Shown here: positions 22,663 through 33,520 of the stretch, one piece after another | Position numbering within the stretch: the stretch's first letter is position 1 | Layout: each line of letters begins with the position of its first letter | Assembly: GCA_903908265.1 (NCBI GenBank) | Contig: CAIVRI010000005.1 | Span: forward strand, 18,000 to 81,999 | Reading direction: 5' to 3' | Length of the DNA: 64,000 nucleotides | Source of the DNA: an uncultured Pseudomonadota bacterium | GTDB lineage: Bacteria > Pseudomonadota > Gammaproteobacteria > Steroidobacterales > Steroidobacteraceae | Notes under the pieces: generated by a model | The model's database searches: none | What the model saw: the letters and a program-made list of their open reading frames with translations, nothing else | Told to the model about the DNA's origin: nothing | Program-made: the position numbers and the translations under genes

Positions 22663-24855
22663 ATGAGCCAGGATATCGTCAATCTCGAAGTCAACGGCGT
22701 TGCGGTGCAGGGCCGCAAGGGTCAGATGATCATTCAGGTCACTGACGCGGTGAACGCCTATGTGCCGCGCTTCTGCTATCACGAGAAGCTGACCGTGGCG
22801 GCCAACTGTCGCATGTGTCTGGTTGAAGTGGAAAAAGCGCCGAAGCCGCTACCGGCTTGCGCGACGCCGATCAACGAAGGCATGAAGATCTTCACGAAAT
22901 CGCCAAAGGCGATTGCGGCCCAGAAGGCCACCATGGAATTCTTGTTGATCAACCATCCGCTGGACTGCCCGATCTGCGATCAGGGTGGCGAGTGCGAGTT
23001 GCAAGACCTGGCGATGGGCTTCGGTCGTGACGCTGCGCGCTATGAGTTGGATAAGCGCGTCGTCAAGGACAAGAGTTTCGGTCCGTTGATCTCGACCGAC
23101 ATGACCCGCTGCATTCACTGCACGCGCTGTGTGCGCTTCACCCAAGAAATTCAGGGTGTGCAGGAGTTGGGGACGATTGGTCGTGGCGAAGACATGCGCA
23201 TTTCGATGTTTGTCGAGAAGGCGGTCGATCACGAACTGTCGGGCAACATCATCGACCTCTGCCCGGTCGGTGCGCTCAACTCCAAGCCGGCACGATTCCA
23301 AGGCCGGTCGTGGGAAATGACCGAGCAGCCACTGGTGTCGCCACACGACGCGATCGGTACCAACCTAGCGGCCCACGTGCGCCGTGGCCAATTGATGCGG
23401 GTGGTGCCGCGCGTCAATGAAGCGATCAACGAGACCTGGATCTCAGATCGCGACCGGTTCTCCTATGAAGGGGTGTACGCGGCCGATCGTGCCCAAACGC
23501 CATTGATCCGCCGCGGCGGTACGCTGGTGCCAACGACGTGGGAAGTGGCGCTCGAGGCCGCAGCGCTCGCCCTCAAGGACGCCGTTTCGGCCTACGGCGC
23601 GGAGCGTATTGGTGTGCTCGGTCTGCCTACGGCCACTTTGGAAGAATCTTATTTGCTGGCGCGTCTCGGGCGCGGCCTGGGTACGCCGAATCTCGACCAC
23701 CGACTGCGTCGCCGGGATGTGCGCGATCAGGATGCGGACCCGGACTATCCGGGTCTGGGATTCCCCATTGCGGAACTCGATCGACTCGACGGCGTGTTGG
23801 TCGTCGGTGCCGATCTACGCAACGAGGCGCCGCTACTGGCGCACCGTCTGCGCACGGCGGCGACGAAGAATCAGGCGAAGGTTGGGTTCGTGAACCCGGC
23901 GCGTTACGAATATCGATTCCCGGTAGCCGGCTATGAGGCCGTCGCGGCAGGGCAGATGGTCGCTGTACTGGCGTCTGTCGGGCGCGCAGTCGCCGAAGCT
24001 GCGGGGCAAGGCCTGCCACCGGCGTTGGCTTCTGCGGTAGCCCCCACCGAGGCACAAGCGGCGATCGCGCGGGCGCTCACGAACGGCACGCGTCGCTTGC
24101 TCCTGCTCGGCAATCTAGCCGAGCGTCACCCGGCTTATGCCGACCTGCGCGCCGTTGCGGGCGCTGTGGCCGCGCTGGCTGGGGCGACACTGGGTTACCT
24201 GCCGAACGGGGGCAATGCGGCGGGCGCCACGCTCGCGGGGCTGCTGCCGCATCGCGACGCGGGCGCGCGCCCGGCGCCGAAAAGAGGCCTGGGTGCCGGG
24301 GCCATGCTCGCCGCTGGTCTCGAGGCCTATGTGCTCTTTGGTGGGATTGAACCCGATGCCGATACGGCACATGGCGCCGTGGCAGCCACAGCGTTGGCAC
24401 AGGCCCGATTTGTGCTCGCGATCACCCCGTTTGCGTCGGACGCCGCCATCGCGCACGCCCATGTGGTGCTGCCGATCGGTACCTATGCGGAGACTTCCGG
24501 TACCTACGTCAACGTCGAAGGCCGCTGGCAGTCCACTACGGCCGTTGCTCGCGCCGTCGGTGAATCCCGTCCGGGTTGGAAGGTACTGCGGGCGCTGGGC
24601 ACCCTGATGGGTTTGGATGGGTTTGAGTATGGCTCGTCGGAAGACGTGCGCAAAGAACTCGAGCAGTCGATGAACGGTACCGGCCTGAGTCTCGATACGA
24701 CCTATCGCGGCCAGTGGCTGCCGGCGGGTGCGGTGCCGGGTGTGCTCGATGTGGTCGGCCTCTATGCGTCCGATCCGATCGTGCGTCGCGCGCCCGCTCT
24801 GCAGGAGACCCCTGCAGCGCAGCGCGCCGCGGCGACTAGCGGAGTCTACCCATGA
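22663..24855 (+). CDS. nuoG: NADH-quinone oxidoreductase subunit G
   Basis: NuoG is the large iron-sulfur subunit of the NADH module. The N-terminal ferredoxin-like domain holds the 2Fe-2S ligands ([20 protein letters not shown], about residues 32-51, and a later Cys). Next come [18 protein letters not shown] and the 4Fe-4S motif [15 protein letters not shown] molybdopterin-oxidoreductase-like domain without cofactor follows. The 730-residue length is shorter than in E. coli but usual for many proteobacteria. I use the ATG at 22663; upstream in-frame codons overlap nuoF. The C-terminal third is Ala/Gly-rich. Confidence 0.96.
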   Translation: MSQDIVNLEVNGVAVQGRKGQMIIQVTDAVNAYVPRFCYHEKLTVAANCRMCLVEVEKAPKPLPACATPINEGMKIFTKSPKAIAAQKATMEFLLINHPLDCPICDQGGECELQDLAMGFGRDAARYELDKRVVKDKSFGPLISTDMTRCIHCTRCVRFTQEIQGVQELGTIGRGEDMRISMFVEKAVDHELSGNIIDLCPVGALNSKPARFQGRSWEMTEQPLVSPHDAIGTNLAAHVRRGQLMRVVPRVNEAINETWISDRDRFSYEGVYAADRAQTPLIRRGGTLVPTTWEVALEAAALALKDAVSAYGAERIGVLGLPTATLEESYLLARLGRGLGTPNLDHRLRRRDVRDQDADPDYPGLGFPIAELDRLDGVLVVGADLRNEAPLLAHRLRTAATKNQAKVGFVNPARYEYRFPVAGYEAVAAGQMVAVLASVGRAVAEAAGQGLPPALASAVAPTEAQAAIARALTNGTRRLLLLGNLAERHPAYADLRAVAGAVAALAGATLGYLPNGGNAAGATLAGLLPHRDAGARPAPKRGLGAGAMLAAGLEAYVLFGGIEPDADTAHGAVAATALAQARFVLAITPFASDAAIAHAHVVLPIGTYAETSGTYVNVEGRWQSTTAVARAVGESRPGWKVLRALGTLMGLDGFEYGSSEDVRKELEQSMNGTGLSLDTTYRGQWLPAGAVPGVLDVVGLYASDPIVRRAPALQETPAAQRAAATSGVYP

Positions 24856-25952
24856 TGGCGCATGTGCCCGGATTGGCCTGGCTGCTCGCCCAGTGGTCAG
24901 CGATGCCTGCGTATTTACAGCTGCTGATTGTCAAAACGGCTGAAATTATTGGCGTGATGCTGGCGGTCGTGATCTCGGTGGCACTGTTGACCTACGCTGA
25001 GCGGAAGGTCATCGGTTGGATGCAGTCGCGCCATGGCCCGAACCAGATCCGCATCTTTGGTCTGCCCATCCTGAAGGGCGTCGCGCAGCCGTTTGCCGAT
25101 GTGATCAAGTTGCTATTGAAAGAAGTACTGGTGCCATCCAAAGCAGACAAAGTGCTGTTCCTCTTGGCGCCGATGATCGCGATCGTGACTGCCTTGACCA
25201 CGTGGGCGGTTGTGCCGTTCTCGCCGGACTTCGTGCTGGCCGACGTCGACGCTGGTCTTTTGTACATTTTGGCGCTGACCTCACTGGGTGTGTACGGCAT
25301 CATCATTGCCGGTTGGGCGTCGAATTCGAAATACGCCATGCTCGGCGCGATGCGCGCCGCGGCACAAATTGTCGCCTATGAGATTGCGATGGGCTTTGCC
25401 CTTGTTGGTGTGCTGATGGCGTCCGGATCTTTAAATATGACCGCCATCGTCAGTGCGCAGTCGGGCAGCATTCTGCATTGGAACCTGCTGTGGCTTTTTC
25501 CGCTGATGATCATCTACTTCATCTCCGGTGTAGCCGAGACCAACCGGGCGCCCTTTGACGTCGTGGAGGGCGAGTCGGAAATTGTTGCAGGCTTCCACGT
25601 GGAGTACTCCGGCGCGACCTTCGCCACCGTGTTTGCCCTGCCCGAATACGCGAACATGATTTTGATCGCGACCCTGACCTCGGTATTTTTCTTAGGCGGC
25701 TGGCTCTCGCCGTTTCAGGGCCTTGTCCCAGCCGACTGGCTGTTGGCGCAGTCCTCGTTCCTTTGGTTGTTCATCAAAATTCTTTGGTTCCTGTTTTGCT
25801 ACCTGTGGATTCGCGCGACGTTCCCGCGCTACCGCTATGACCAGATCATGCGTCTCGGCTGGAAGGTATTTATTCCGCTGACGATCGTCTGGATTCTCGT
25901 CGAGTGCGGCATGGTCGCCTTGCGGGTCGGGCCTTGGGCCCAGTTCGGATGA
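24852..25952 (+). CDS. nuoH: NADH-quinone oxidoreductase subunit H
   Basis: NuoH forms the membrane side of the quinone channel. The 366-residue protein has eight or more transmembrane helices. Conserved loops include [19 protein letters not shown] (about 46-64), the acidic loop [18 protein letters not shown] (about 229-246) and [17 protein letters not shown] near the end. It starts inside the nuoG stop (ATGA). Confidence 0.97.
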   Translation: MMAHVPGLAWLLAQWSAMPAYLQLLIVKTAEIIGVMLAVVISVALLTYAERKVIGWMQSRHGPNQIRIFGLPILKGVAQPFADVIKLLLKEVLVPSKADKVLFLLAPMIAIVTALTTWAVVPFSPDFVLADVDAGLLYILALTSLGVYGIIIAGWASNSKYAMLGAMRAAAQIVAYEIAMGFALVGVLMASGSLNMTAIVSAQSGSILHWNLLWLFPLMIIYFISGVAETNRAPFDVVEGESEIVAGFHVEYSGATFATVFALPEYANMILIATLTSVFFLGGWLSPFQGLVPADWLLAQSSFLWLFIKILWFLFCYLWIRATFPRYRYDQIMRLGWKVFIPLTIVWILVECGMVALRVGPWAQFG

Positions 25953-25969
25953 GGAGTGCATCACCCGTC

Positions 25970-26458
25970 ATGACGTCTCTACGCAGCCTGACCAAGACCC
26001 TATTCCTTGTGGAGCTTCTGCAAGGCTTAGCCGTGACTTTCCGCTACCTGTGGAAGCCAAAATTCACCGTCCACTACCCGGAAGAGAAGACGCCGCAGTC
26101 GGTCCGCTTCCGTGGCTTGCATGCGTTACGCCGCTACCCGAATGGGCAGGAGCGATGCATTGCCTGCAAGTTGTGCGAGGCGGTGTGTCCGGCGCTGGCC
26201 ATCACTATCGAGTCTGACGTCTCCGAGGACGGCACGCGCCGCACGACGCGTTATGACATCGATCTATTCAAGTGCATTTTTTGCGGATTCTGCGAGGAAG
26301 CATGCCCCGTGGACGCAATCGTAGAAACCCGCATCCACGAGTACCACATGGAAAACCGTGGCGAAAACATCATGTCGAAAGACAAGTTGCTCGCTGTGGG
26401 CGACCGCTATGACGCGATGATCACCGCGGACAAGACGGCCGACGCGCCGTACCGCTGA
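25970..26458 (+). CDS. nuoI: NADH-quinone oxidoreductase subunit I (two 4Fe-4S)
   Basis: NuoI carries clusters N6a and N6b that link the peripheral arm to NuoB. The 162-residue ferredoxin-type protein has two ligand sets, [12 protein letters not shown] (about residues 64-75) and [12 protein letters not shown] (about 103-114), plus the YHMENRG region near the end. The ATG at 25970 gives the usual length; ATG 25949, overlapping the nuoH stop, is an alternative. Confidence 0.96.
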   Translation: MTSLRSLTKTLFLVELLQGLAVTFRYLWKPKFTVHYPEEKTPQSVRFRGLHALRRYPNGQERCIACKLCEAVCPALAITIESDVSEDGTRRTTRYDIDLFKCIFCGFCEEACPVDAIVETRIHEYHMENRGENIMSKDKLLAVGDRYDAMITADKTADAPYR

Positions 26459-26476
26459 TCCAAAGGCAGGCCAACC

Positions 26477-27079
26477 GTGTTGACGACCATACTGTTCTAC
26501 TTCTTCTCCACGATTCTGGTCGGGTCGGCCGCGGGCGTGGTGCTGTCGCGCAACCCGGTGCGGGCGGCGCTATTTCTTGTACTGGCATTCTTCGAGAGCG
26601 CGGTGCTCTGGCTGTTGCTCGACGCTGAGTTTCTCGCCTTGGTGCTGGTGCTCGTTTACGTCGGCGCGGTAATGGTATTGTTTTTGTTCGTCATCATGAT
26701 GCTCGACATCAACGTCGCCAAAATGCGCGAAGGCTTCACCAAGCACGCGCCACTGGGTGCCGTCGTCGCGGGTCTGATGATTGCCGAGATCGTGTACGTT
26801 GTCTGGTTCCGCCATTTGGGCATTACGCTGGCAACCACGGCGCCGCCGTTGCCAGCGAATTACTCGAATGTGCATCTGCTCGGGCAGGTGCTTTATACCG
26901 ATTACATGTTGCCGTTTGAATTAGCGGCGATCGTGCTGCTGATTGCCATGGTCGCTGCGATCTCGTTGACGATGCGGCATCGCACGGGCTTCAAGAAGCA
27001 AGATATTAGTGCGCAAGTGGCGCGCCGGCGTGAGGACGCGGTGCGAATCGTTAAAGTCGATTCGGAGAAAGCCTCATGA
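26477..27079 (+). CDS. nuoJ: NADH-quinone oxidoreductase subunit J
   Basis: NuoJ is a hydrophobic membrane-arm subunit. The 200-residue protein has five predicted transmembrane helices. The third includes the pi-bulge helix [18 protein letters not shown] (about residues 59-76) and conserved Glu residues lie in the first part. It begins with GTG, 18 nt after nuoI, and overlaps nuoK by ATGA. Confidence 0.95.
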   Translation: MLTTILFYFFSTILVGSAAGVVLSRNPVRAALFLVLAFFESAVLWLLLDAEFLALVLVLVYVGAVMVLFLFVIMMLDINVAKMREGFTKHAPLGAVVAGLMIAEIVYVVWFRHLGITLATTAPPLPANYSNVHLLGQVLYTDYMLPFELAAIVLLIAMVAAISLTMRHRTGFKKQDISAQVARRREDAVRIVKVDSEKAS

Positions 27080-27381
27080 TCACGCTGCCCCATTTCCTCG
27101 TTCTTTCGGGGATTCTTTTTAGCATCGCCGTCGCGGGAATTTTTTTGAACCGCAAGAACGTGATCGTGCTGTTGATGTGCATCGAACTGATGCTGTTGGC
27201 AGTGAACTTTAATTTTGTGGCATTCAGTCGTTGGTGGGGAGACGTCGCCGGTCAGGCGTTTGTCTTTTTCATATTGACGGTGGCAGCCGCCGAATCGGCG
27301 ATTGGCCTTGCGATCCTCGTGGTGTTATTCCGCGAGCGTAAGAGCATCAACGTCGAGGACTTGGACACGATGCGGGGTTGA
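27076..27381 (+). CDS. nuoK: NADH-quinone oxidoreductase subunit K
   Basis: NuoK is an MrpC-like proton-path subunit with three transmembrane helices. The 101-residue protein has the two conserved membrane glutamates: one in [12 protein letters not shown] (about residues 34-45) and one in [13 protein letters not shown] (about 69-81). It overlaps nuoL by 4 nt. Confidence 0.96.
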   Translation: MITLPHFLVLSGILFSIAVAGIFLNRKNVIVLLMCIELMLLAVNFNFVAFSRWWGDVAGQAFVFFILTVAAAESAIGLAILVVLFRERKSINVEDLDTMRG

Positions 27382-29339
27382 TGATGCAGAACTTCTATCT
27401 CGCTATCCCGCTGGCGCCGCTTTTTGCGGCCATCTTGGCGGGTTTGTTTGGCCGTCTGATCGGGCGCGTCGGTGCACATACGGTCACCATTCTGGGCGTG
27501 GGCGTTTCGTTCGTGCTCTCGCTGTTGGTCTTGAAAGCGCAAGCCCTTGATGGGGCCGCGACCTATAACGCGCCGGTGTACACGTGGCTCGTCTCGGACG
27601 GATTGTCCATGCAGATCGGTTTTCTAATCGATCATTTGACCGCTTTGATGATGGTCGTCGTCACCTTCGTCTCCTTGATGGTGCACATCTATACGATCGG
27701 GTACATGCATGAGGATCCCGGCTACCAGCGGTTCTTCTCCTACATTTCGCTGTTTACCTTTGCGATGTTGATGTTGGTGATGAGCAACAACTTCTTGCAA
27801 CTCTTTTTCGGGTGGGAAGCGGTCGGACTGGTGTCGTACCTCTTGATTGGCTTCTGGTTCACAAAGCCGAGTGCGATTTTTGCCAATATGAAGGCGTTCC
27901 TGGTGAACCGGGTCGGTGACTTCGGTTTTCTGCTGGGTATCGCGGGGGTGGTCTACTACACCGGTTCGTTGGATTACTTGGCGGCCTTTAAGGCCGCGCC
28001 CGTGATTGCGCAGCACAGCATGACGATTCTGGATGGCAATGCCTGGAATGCCATGACGGTCATTTGCATCTGCCTGTTTATCGGCGCGATGGGAAAATCT
28101 GCCCAGGTGCCCTTGCACGTATGGCTACCCGATTCGATGGAAGGCCCCACGCCTATTTCTGCCTTGATTCACGCGGCTACCATGGTGACGGCCGGCATCT
28201 TCATGGTGGCGCGTATGTCGCCACTGTTCGAGTTGTCGGATGCGGCGCTGGGTTTTGTGATGGTGATCGGTGCGACCACGGCACTGTTTATGGGCTTCTT
28301 GGGCATTGTGAACAACGACATCAAGCGGGTCGTTGCTTACTCGACGCTCTCGCAACTGGGCTATATGACTGTGGCCTTGGGCGCCTCGGCTTATGGGGCC
28401 AGTATTTTCCATCTCATGACCCACGCGTTCTTCAAGGCCTTACTGTTCTTGGGCGCGGGCTCCGTGATTATAGCGATGCATCATGAGCAAGACATGCGGC
28501 GCATGGGTGGGCTGCGCAAGTACTTGCCAATTACCTATGCCACCTCGTTAATTGGTGCGCTGGCCTTGATCGGATTCCCCGGATTCTCTGGGTTCTTTTC
28601 GAAAGATGCGCTGATTGATGCGGTCGGTCTGTCGCACGCCCCAGGCGCGGCCTATGCCCAGTTCTGCGTCACGGCCGGTGTCTTCATTACCGCCTTTTAT
28701 ACCTTCCGTATGATTTTCATGACCTTCCATGGTCAGGAGCGGATGGATCATCACACCCGCGAACACTTGCACGAGAGTCCGTGGGTCGTGACCTTGCCGC
28801 TAGTGCTGTTGGCCATTCCGTCGGTCTTGATTGGGTGGTTCACGGTCGGGCCCGTGCTGTTCGGTCACTACTTTGATGGTGTGATCGTGGTGGCAGAGCG
28901 CCATGACGTCCTGCGCGAGCTGGGTCACGAGTACACCACGCCGCTGGCGTTTGTCCTTGAGGCCTTTAAGGCGCCTGCTTTGTACTTGGCGGCAGCAGGG
29001 GTGGCCTCGGCATGGTTTTTGGTGCTCAAGCGGCCCGATCTGGCGACCGCGATCAGTGCGCGCCTTGCGCCGCTCGCCCGGGTGCTGGACAACAAATACG
29101 GCTTTGACTGGTTCAATGAGAATGTGCTGGCGCGAGGCACCCAGGCGCTGGGCAAACTGTTCTGGAAAGTCGGCGACGAGATGGTTGTCGATGGGGTGCT
29201 AGTCAATGGCACAGCACGGTCCGTGGGTTGGTTAGCGGCGGTTGTTCGCCACCTCCAGTCCGGATATCTCTATCACTACGCCTTCGCGATGATCATCGGC
29301 CTTGCGGCGATGCTCGCCTGGCTACTTGCGCGGGCGTGA
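27378..29339 (+). CDS. nuoL: NADH-quinone oxidoreductase subunit L
   Basis: NuoL is the distal Mrp-type proton-pumping subunit with the long lateral helix. The 653-residue protein has about 16 membrane segments. The core contains the conserved Glu in [18 protein letters not shown] (about residues 141-158), a Lys in [23 protein letters not shown] (about 235-257), HAATMV and the Lys in [14 protein letters not shown] (about 345-358). It overlaps nuoK and precedes nuoM by 15 nt. Confidence 0.97.
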   Translation: MMMQNFYLAIPLAPLFAAILAGLFGRLIGRVGAHTVTILGVGVSFVLSLLVLKAQALDGAATYNAPVYTWLVSDGLSMQIGFLIDHLTALMMVVVTFVSLMVHIYTIGYMHEDPGYQRFFSYISLFTFAMLMLVMSNNFLQLFFGWEAVGLVSYLLIGFWFTKPSAIFANMKAFLVNRVGDFGFLLGIAGVVYYTGSLDYLAAFKAAPVIAQHSMTILDGNAWNAMTVICICLFIGAMGKSAQVPLHVWLPDSMEGPTPISALIHAATMVTAGIFMVARMSPLFELSDAALGFVMVIGATTALFMGFLGIVNNDIKRVVAYSTLSQLGYMTVALGASAYGASIFHLMTHAFFKALLFLGAGSVIIAMHHEQDMRRMGGLRKYLPITYATSLIGALALIGFPGFSGFFSKDALIDAVGLSHAPGAAYAQFCVTAGVFITAFYTFRMIFMTFHGQERMDHHTREHLHESPWVVTLPLVLLAIPSVLIGWFTVGPVLFGHYFDGVIVVAERHDVLRELGHEYTTPLAFVLEAFKAPALYLAAAGVASAWFLVLKRPDLATAISARLAPLARVLDNKYGFDWFNENVLARGTQALGKLFWKVGDEMVVDGVLVNGTARSVGWLAAVVRHLQSGYLYHYAFAMIIGLAAMLAWLLARA

Positions 29340-29354
29340 GCTCGGCTTAACGGA

Positions 29355-30872
29355 ATGCACCCGATGAACCTTCCTCTGCTCAGTATTTTGACTTGGTTAC
29401 CGGTGATCGGTGGCATTGTCGTCATGTTGATCGGCGACCGCCCGGTCGTGCTGGCGCGTTGGGTCGCGCTCGCAGTCTCGTTGGCGGCGCTCGGATTTAG
29501 CGTGCCGCTTTGGTCCCATTTCGATGCCGCGTCTGCGGCGTTGCAGTTCGTCGAACGCACCGCGTGGGTGCCTACGCTGCACAGCGATTACCACCTCGGG
29601 ATTGACGGGATTTCCTTGCCGTTGATTGTGCTGACCACCTTTTCCACGGTGCTCGTGATCATCGCGAGTTGGTCGGTGATTGAGAAGCGTCCGAGTCAGT
29701 ACTACGCGGCCTTCCTGATTATGGAAGGATTGATGGTGGGCGTTTTCTCAGCGGCCGATGCGCTGTTGTTCTATGTGTTCTGGGAAGCGATGTTGATTCC
29801 GATGTTCTTGATCATCGGTATCTGGGGTGGGGCGCGGCGGATCTACGCGACCATCAAGTTCTTTCTCTATACCTTCCTCGGCTCCGTATTGATGCTGGTC
29901 GCCCTGATTTACCTGTATCTCAAAGCCGGTTCCTATGACCTCGCGGCGCTGTATGAGTTGCCTCTGTCGCGGCCGGAACAGACCCTGATTTTCCTCGCGT
30001 TTTTCGCCGCCTTCGCCGTCAAGGTGCCGATGGTGCCGGTGCACACCTGGTTGCCGGATGCGCACGTCGAGGCGCCGACGGGTGGCTCGGTGATTCTGGC
30101 GGCCATCATGCTAAAGATGGGTGGCTACGGCTTCCTGCGCTTTAGCTTGCCCATTACGCCCGATGCGGCGCACCAACTGGATTGGCTGGTGATTGCGTTG
30201 TCGCTGATTGCGGTCGTCTACATCGGCTTGATCGCGCTGGTACAGACGGACATGAAGAAGCTGATCGCCTATTCGTCTATCGCGCATATGGCCTTCGTGA
30301 CGCTGGGCTGTTTTGTGGGCTATGAGATTGTGGCCGTTACGGGTAGCGCGGCCGGTGAGACCTTGGCGTTGTCGGGCGCCATGGTGCAGATGATCTCCCA
30401 TGGCTTGGTGTCGGGTGCGCTGTTCTTGTGCGTCGGGGTCTTGTACGACCGACTGCATACCCGAGACATTGGCGCTTATGGTGGCGTGATCAATACGATG
30501 CCTTATTTTGGTGCGTTCATGGTGCTGTTCGGGATGGCGAATGCGGGCTTGCCCGGCACGTCGGGATTCGTCGGCGAGTTCATGATTGTGTTGGCGAGTT
30601 TCCGGGCCAATTTCTGGTTTGCCGCCGTCGCTGCGCTCACCTTGATTACGGGCGCGGCCTACACGCTGTGGTTGATCAAACGGGTCGTGCTGGGTCCTGT
30701 GGCGAACGAGGGCGTCGCCTCGCTCAAAGACTTGAATGGTCGCGAATTCTTGGTGCTCGGTGTGCTGGCTATCGCGGTGATCGCGATGGGCGTATATCCG
30801 AAGCCGCTCACGGATGTGATGGAGCCCACGCTGCGCCATCTCGTCCAGCTCATGTCCGTCAGCAAGCTCTGA
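29355..30872 (+). CDS. nuoM: NADH-quinone oxidoreductase subunit M
   Basis: NuoM is the middle antiporter-like subunit. The 505-residue protein has about 14 membrane segments. It includes the conserved Glu in FYVFWEAMLIPMFLIIG (about residues 137-153), the Lys in FAVKVPMVPVHTWLPDAHVEAPT (about 219-241) and the KLIAYSSIAHM and MISHGLVSGALFL motifs. It starts at ATG 29355; a nearby in-frame ATG at 29364 is also possible. Confidence 0.97.
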   Translation: MHPMNLPLLSILTWLPVIGGIVVMLIGDRPVVLARWVALAVSLAALGFSVPLWSHFDAASAALQFVERTAWVPTLHSDYHLGIDGISLPLIVLTTFSTVLVIIASWSVIEKRPSQYYAAFLIMEGLMVGVFSAADALLFYVFWEAMLIPMFLIIGIWGGARRIYATIKFFLYTFLGSVLMLVALIYLYLKAGSYDLAALYELPLSRPEQTLIFLAFFAAFAVKVPMVPVHTWLPDAHVEAPTGGSVILAAIMLKMGGYGFLRFSLPITPDAAHQLDWLVIALSLIAVVYIGLIALVQTDMKKLIAYSSIAHMAFVTLGCFVGYEIVAVTGSAAGETLALSGAMVQMISHGLVSGALFLCVGVLYDRLHTRDIGAYGGVINTMPYFGAFMVLFGMANAGLPGTSGFVGEFMIVLASFRANFWFAAVAALTLITGAAYTLWLIKRVVLGPVANEGVASLKDLNGREFLVLGVLAIAVIAMGVYPKPLTDVMEPTLRHLVQLMSVSKL

Positions 30873-30891
30873 CTCGGGAAGGCCAGACTCC

Positions 30892-32328
30892 ATGAACCAG
30901 ATCCTTGCCAACTCGCTGACGCTCGCATCGCCGGAGATTGTCTTGGCCTGCGGTGCCTCCTTGGTGCTGCTGGTCGATGCGTTCTTGACAGATCGCCAAC
31001 GCGGTATCAGTTATCTATTGTCGATGGTTACTTTGGCGCTCACGGCAGTTGTCGTGGCCAGCCTGCCGGAGGGTCGGAATGTTGGCTTCTCGGGCATGTT
31101 CGTCGTCGATGGCGTTGCGCGTTTTCTGAAACTCGCGGCCTGCGGCACGGTCGCTGCCGTACTGCTCTATTCACGTGACTATTTGCGGATCAGGGGCCTG
31201 TTTCGGGGCGAGTACTTCGTTCTCGCGCTGTTTGCGACTTTGGGCATCTTTGTCATCGTCTCCGCTGGGAGCCTGTTGTCGCTGTATATGGGTATCGAAG
31301 TGCTGGCGCTATCGCAGTACGCGCTGGTGGCGTTTGATCGCGACTCTTCGATTGCGGCAGAGTCGGCAATGAAGTATTTCGTACTCGGTGCCATTGCCTC
31401 GGGCGCCTTGCTGTATGGCATTTCGCTTGTTTATGGCGTGTCGAGGACCTTTGACCTCGCCCAATTGGCCGTTTTCGTGCAGTTGGGTGGGGCTAGCAAC
31501 ATTGGTCTGCTGTTTGGCATGGCATTTATGGTGGCCGGAATCGCCTTCAAATTTGGTGCGGTTCCGTTCCATATGTGGGTGCCGGACGTGTATCACGGCG
31601 CACCGACATCAGTCACCATGTTGGTTGGTTCGGCACCTAAATTCGCCTACTTTGGTCTGATTCTGCGGGTGCTGGGTGAGGGGCTAGGGGGGGCTGTGGC
31701 CGAGTGGCAGGGCATGCTGATTGTGCTTGCTGTCCTGTCGATTGCGATAGGTAATGTGGTGGCCGTTGCCCAAACCAATTTGAAGCGGATGCTTGCTTAC
31801 TCCACGATCTCGAATGTTGGCTTCATCCTGCTGGGTATCCTTGCCGGTACGTCGGCCGGCTACCGCGGTGCACTGTTCTATACCGTGGCGTACGTGCTGA
31901 TGGCATTGGGCAGTTTTGCGATGATTCTGCTGTTGTCCCGCAAGGGCTTTGAGGCGGACCGCATTGAGGACTTTCGTGGTCTTGCCCAGCACCGGCCGTG
32001 GTTCGCTTGGATGATGCTATTCCTGATGGCTAGCACCGCGGGTTTGCCGCCGTTTGTCGGCTTTTTCTCGAAGCTTTATGTCATCCAGGCGGTCCTGGAT
32101 GTGGGCCTGACCTGGCTTGCCGTGGTGGCCGTCCTGTTCTCGGTCGTGGGTGCCTTTTACTACCTGCGGGTCATCAAGGCGATGTTCTTCGAAACTGCCG
32201 CGGGTGAGGTGGTCGTCGAGGCGAGTCCTTCGTTCAAGTTCCTTTTGAGCCTCAATGCCCTATCGGTGCTCGCACTCGGGCTGTGGAGCGGACCGTTGAG
32301 CGATGCGATTGCCAAGGCGTTCCACTGA
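30892..32328 (+). CDS. nuoN: NADH-quinone oxidoreductase subunit N
   Basis: NuoN is the proximal antiporter-like subunit and the last nuo gene. The 478-residue protein has about 14 membrane segments. It carries YMGIEVLALSQYALVAF (conserved Glu), the Lys in GIAFKFGAVPFHMWVPDVYHGAPT (about residues 219-242) and the KRMLAYSTISNVGF motif. It is preceded by a 19-nt gap from nuoM and followed by the tRNA-fMet promoter. Confidence 0.97.
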   Translation: MNQILANSLTLASPEIVLACGASLVLLVDAFLTDRQRGISYLLSMVTLALTAVVVASLPEGRNVGFSGMFVVDGVARFLKLAACGTVAAVLLYSRDYLRIRGLFRGEYFVLALFATLGIFVIVSAGSLLSLYMGIEVLALSQYALVAFDRDSSIAAESAMKYFVLGAIASGALLYGISLVYGVSRTFDLAQLAVFVQLGGASNIGLLFGMAFMVAGIAFKFGAVPFHMWVPDVYHGAPTSVTMLVGSAPKFAYFGLILRVLGEGLGGAVAEWQGMLIVLAVLSIAIGNVVAVAQTNLKRMLAYSTISNVGFILLGILAGTSAGYRGALFYTVAYVLMALGSFAMILLLSRKGFEADRIEDFRGLAQHRPWFAWMMLFLMASTAGLPPFVGFFSKLYVIQAVLDVGLTWLAVVAVLFSVVGAFYYLRVIKAMFFETAAGEVVVEASPSFKFLLSLNALSVLALGLWSGPLSDAIAKAFH

Positions 32329-32335
32329 AATTAGG

Positions 32336-32364
32336 TTGCAAAAAAGCCTGAAACTGAGTATATT
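32336..32364 (+). promoter_or_regulatory. Sigma-70 promoter of tRNA-fMet
   Basis: TTGCAA (32336-32341) and TATATT (32359-32364) are spaced by exactly 17 bp, each matching consensus at four to five positions. A GC-rich discriminator (CGGGCTCG) follows, as expected of a stringently controlled stable-RNA promoter, and the mature tRNA begins 17 nt after the -10 box. Confidence 0.8.
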
Positions 32365-32380
32365 TTCGGGCTCGATCTGG

Positions 32381-32457
<77 letters not shown>

Positions 32458-32503
32458 ACTCACTCGGTGAGACTGAATGGCCCGTGAAAGCGGGCTTTTT
32501 TTT
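32458..32503 (+). terminator. tRNA-fMet trailer hairpin and Rho-independent terminator (reference copy A)
   Basis: A small stem CTCAC/GTGAG (from 32458) is followed by the terminator stem GGCCCG/CGGGCT around TGAAAG (about 32479-32496) and eight T residues. The same layout recurs after repeat copies B, C and D, which identifies those repeats as duplicated tRNA ends. Confidence 0.85.
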
Positions 32504-32527
32504 CTACCTCTAAACGGTCTCTGCCGA

Positions 32528-32833
32528 CTATCCGAGCGCCTTGCCACTGTAGGGCAATATGGAAGCTAGCATCTCGGCGGTACCGTCTTCGGCGCATTGC
32601 AGATCGTAGTTGGACTGCAAGTTGATCCAGCTGTGAACGTCCGTCTTGAAGAAGCGGGCGAGGCGTAAGGCGGTATCCGCCGTAATTCCCCTTCTTTCCC
32701 GGACAATCTCATTGATTCGGGCAGGCGTGACCTTCAACGCGCGCGCAAGCGCGGTGCTTGAGAGTCCCAGTGGCACCATGAATTCTTCGCGGAGGATCTC
32801 TCCGGGATGAATGGGTTTTAGCTTGGTCGTCAT
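32528..32833 (-). CDS. higA: HigA-family antitoxin (XRE helix-turn-helix)
   Basis: A 101-residue XRE-type DNA-binding antitoxin. It begins with the HigA signature KPIHPGEILREEFMVPLGLS, shown here by its core HPGEILREEF (about residues 9-18). A helix-turn-helix follows (ALARALKVTPARINEIVRERRGIT, about 27-50), then TALRLARFF and the conserved WINLQ. HigA neutralises HigB and represses the operon. It lies 10 bp downstream of higB in the toxin-first order typical of higBA. Confidence 0.9.
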   Translation of the reverse strand: MTTKLKPIHPGEILREEFMVPLGLSSTALARALKVTPARINEIVRERRGITADTALRLARFFKTDVHSWINLQSNYDLQCAEDGTAEMLASILPYSGKALG

Positions 32834-32843
32834 GATGTTTCTC

Positions 32844-33125
32844 TCAGTGATAGTCCACGATCTCTACGTCGCTTGGGCCATGGATCGTCCAGATGAAGCA
32901 AAGCCGCCACTGTTGATTGATACGAATGCTGTGTTGGCCCTTTCGATCACCCCGCAACGCCTCGAGACGATTGCCGGGTGGGATACGCATGAATTCCAGA
33001 TCAGCGGCAGCGTCAAGTTGAGCAAGCTTGCGGCGAGCGATTGGTTCAATGTGGACAAACCGTTTGACGCGAAAGCGGGCGTGTAGCGCGGCGGTGTCTT
33101 TACACTTGAACGACACAATACCCAT
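32844..33125 (-). CDS. higB: HigB-family mRNA interferase toxin
   Basis: A 93-residue RelE-superfamily toxin of the HigB type, which cleaves mRNA at the ribosome. It opens MGIVSFKCKDTAALH and has the family core KLAQLDAAADLEFMRIPPGNRLEALRGD and the C-terminal SIRINQQWRLCFIW with the active-site-region Arg/Asn/Trp cluster. The ATG at 33125 is chosen because it fits the family length; in-frame sequence continues upstream but would read through repeat B. A palindrome lies just upstream of the start. Confidence 0.9.
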   Translation of the reverse strand: MGIVSFKCKDTAALHARFRVKRFVHIEPIARRKLAQLDAAADLEFMRIPPGNRLEALRGDRKGQHSIRINQQWRLCFIWTIHGPSDVEIVDYH

Positions 33126-33133
33126 CTCCGTAT

Positions 33134-33156
33134 CGTATATCGATAATCGATATACG
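33134..33156. promoter_or_regulatory. Perfect 23-bp palindrome, probable HigA operator
   Basis: Half-sites CGTATATCGAT (33134-33144) and ATCGATATACG (33146-33156) are exact inverted copies around a single A. The dyad ends 8 bp upstream of the higB start codon on the minus strand, the expected place for autorepression by the HigBA complex. Confidence 0.7.
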
Positions 33157-33243
33157 GCAATAGGGTATGTGTGGCTGTGTTGTCGGCTCGCTGGAATTGG
33201 GTCCCTGTTGGCCCGTTTACTGCAATTTACCGAAACGTCGTCT

Positions 33244-33322
33244 CGTAGGGACATGACAAAGCCAGCCCCCGCTACCAACTCACGAAGTGAGACCAAATGG
33301 CCCGCGAAAGCGGGTTTTTTTG
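33244..33322 (+). repeat. tRNA-fMet 3'-end repeat, copy B
   Basis: Reads CGTAGGGACATGACAAAG, CCAG, then the last 12 nt of tRNA-fMet (CCCCCGCTACCA), then ACTCACGAAGTGAGAC, then a terminator stem GGCCCGCGAAAGCGGGT with seven T. From the 12-nt core onward it resembles tRNA copy A; the part before it is shared only with copies C, D and E. The trailer-stem loop differs (GAA for TCG) while the stem is kept. The 33157-33243 and 33323-33520 flanks contain no gene I can support, only a short GCGCCGATTT tandem repeat near 33346. Confidence 0.8.
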
Positions 33323-33520
33323 TATCTGTGGCGCTGATTCGCGCCGATTTGCGCCGATTTGCACCAGGTTGTCCGCTTCCGCACCAGAGTCCCGCAGGCG
33401 GATTGCCTCTGACCGCGAGAATGGCGGTGCCATCCCGGCGGTCAGGCACGCGTTTAGATTCCCCGCCGAATTGTGGGCCTTCGCTCTCTGGGCGAGTTCC
33501 CGACGCGCCTCGCACCGGAA

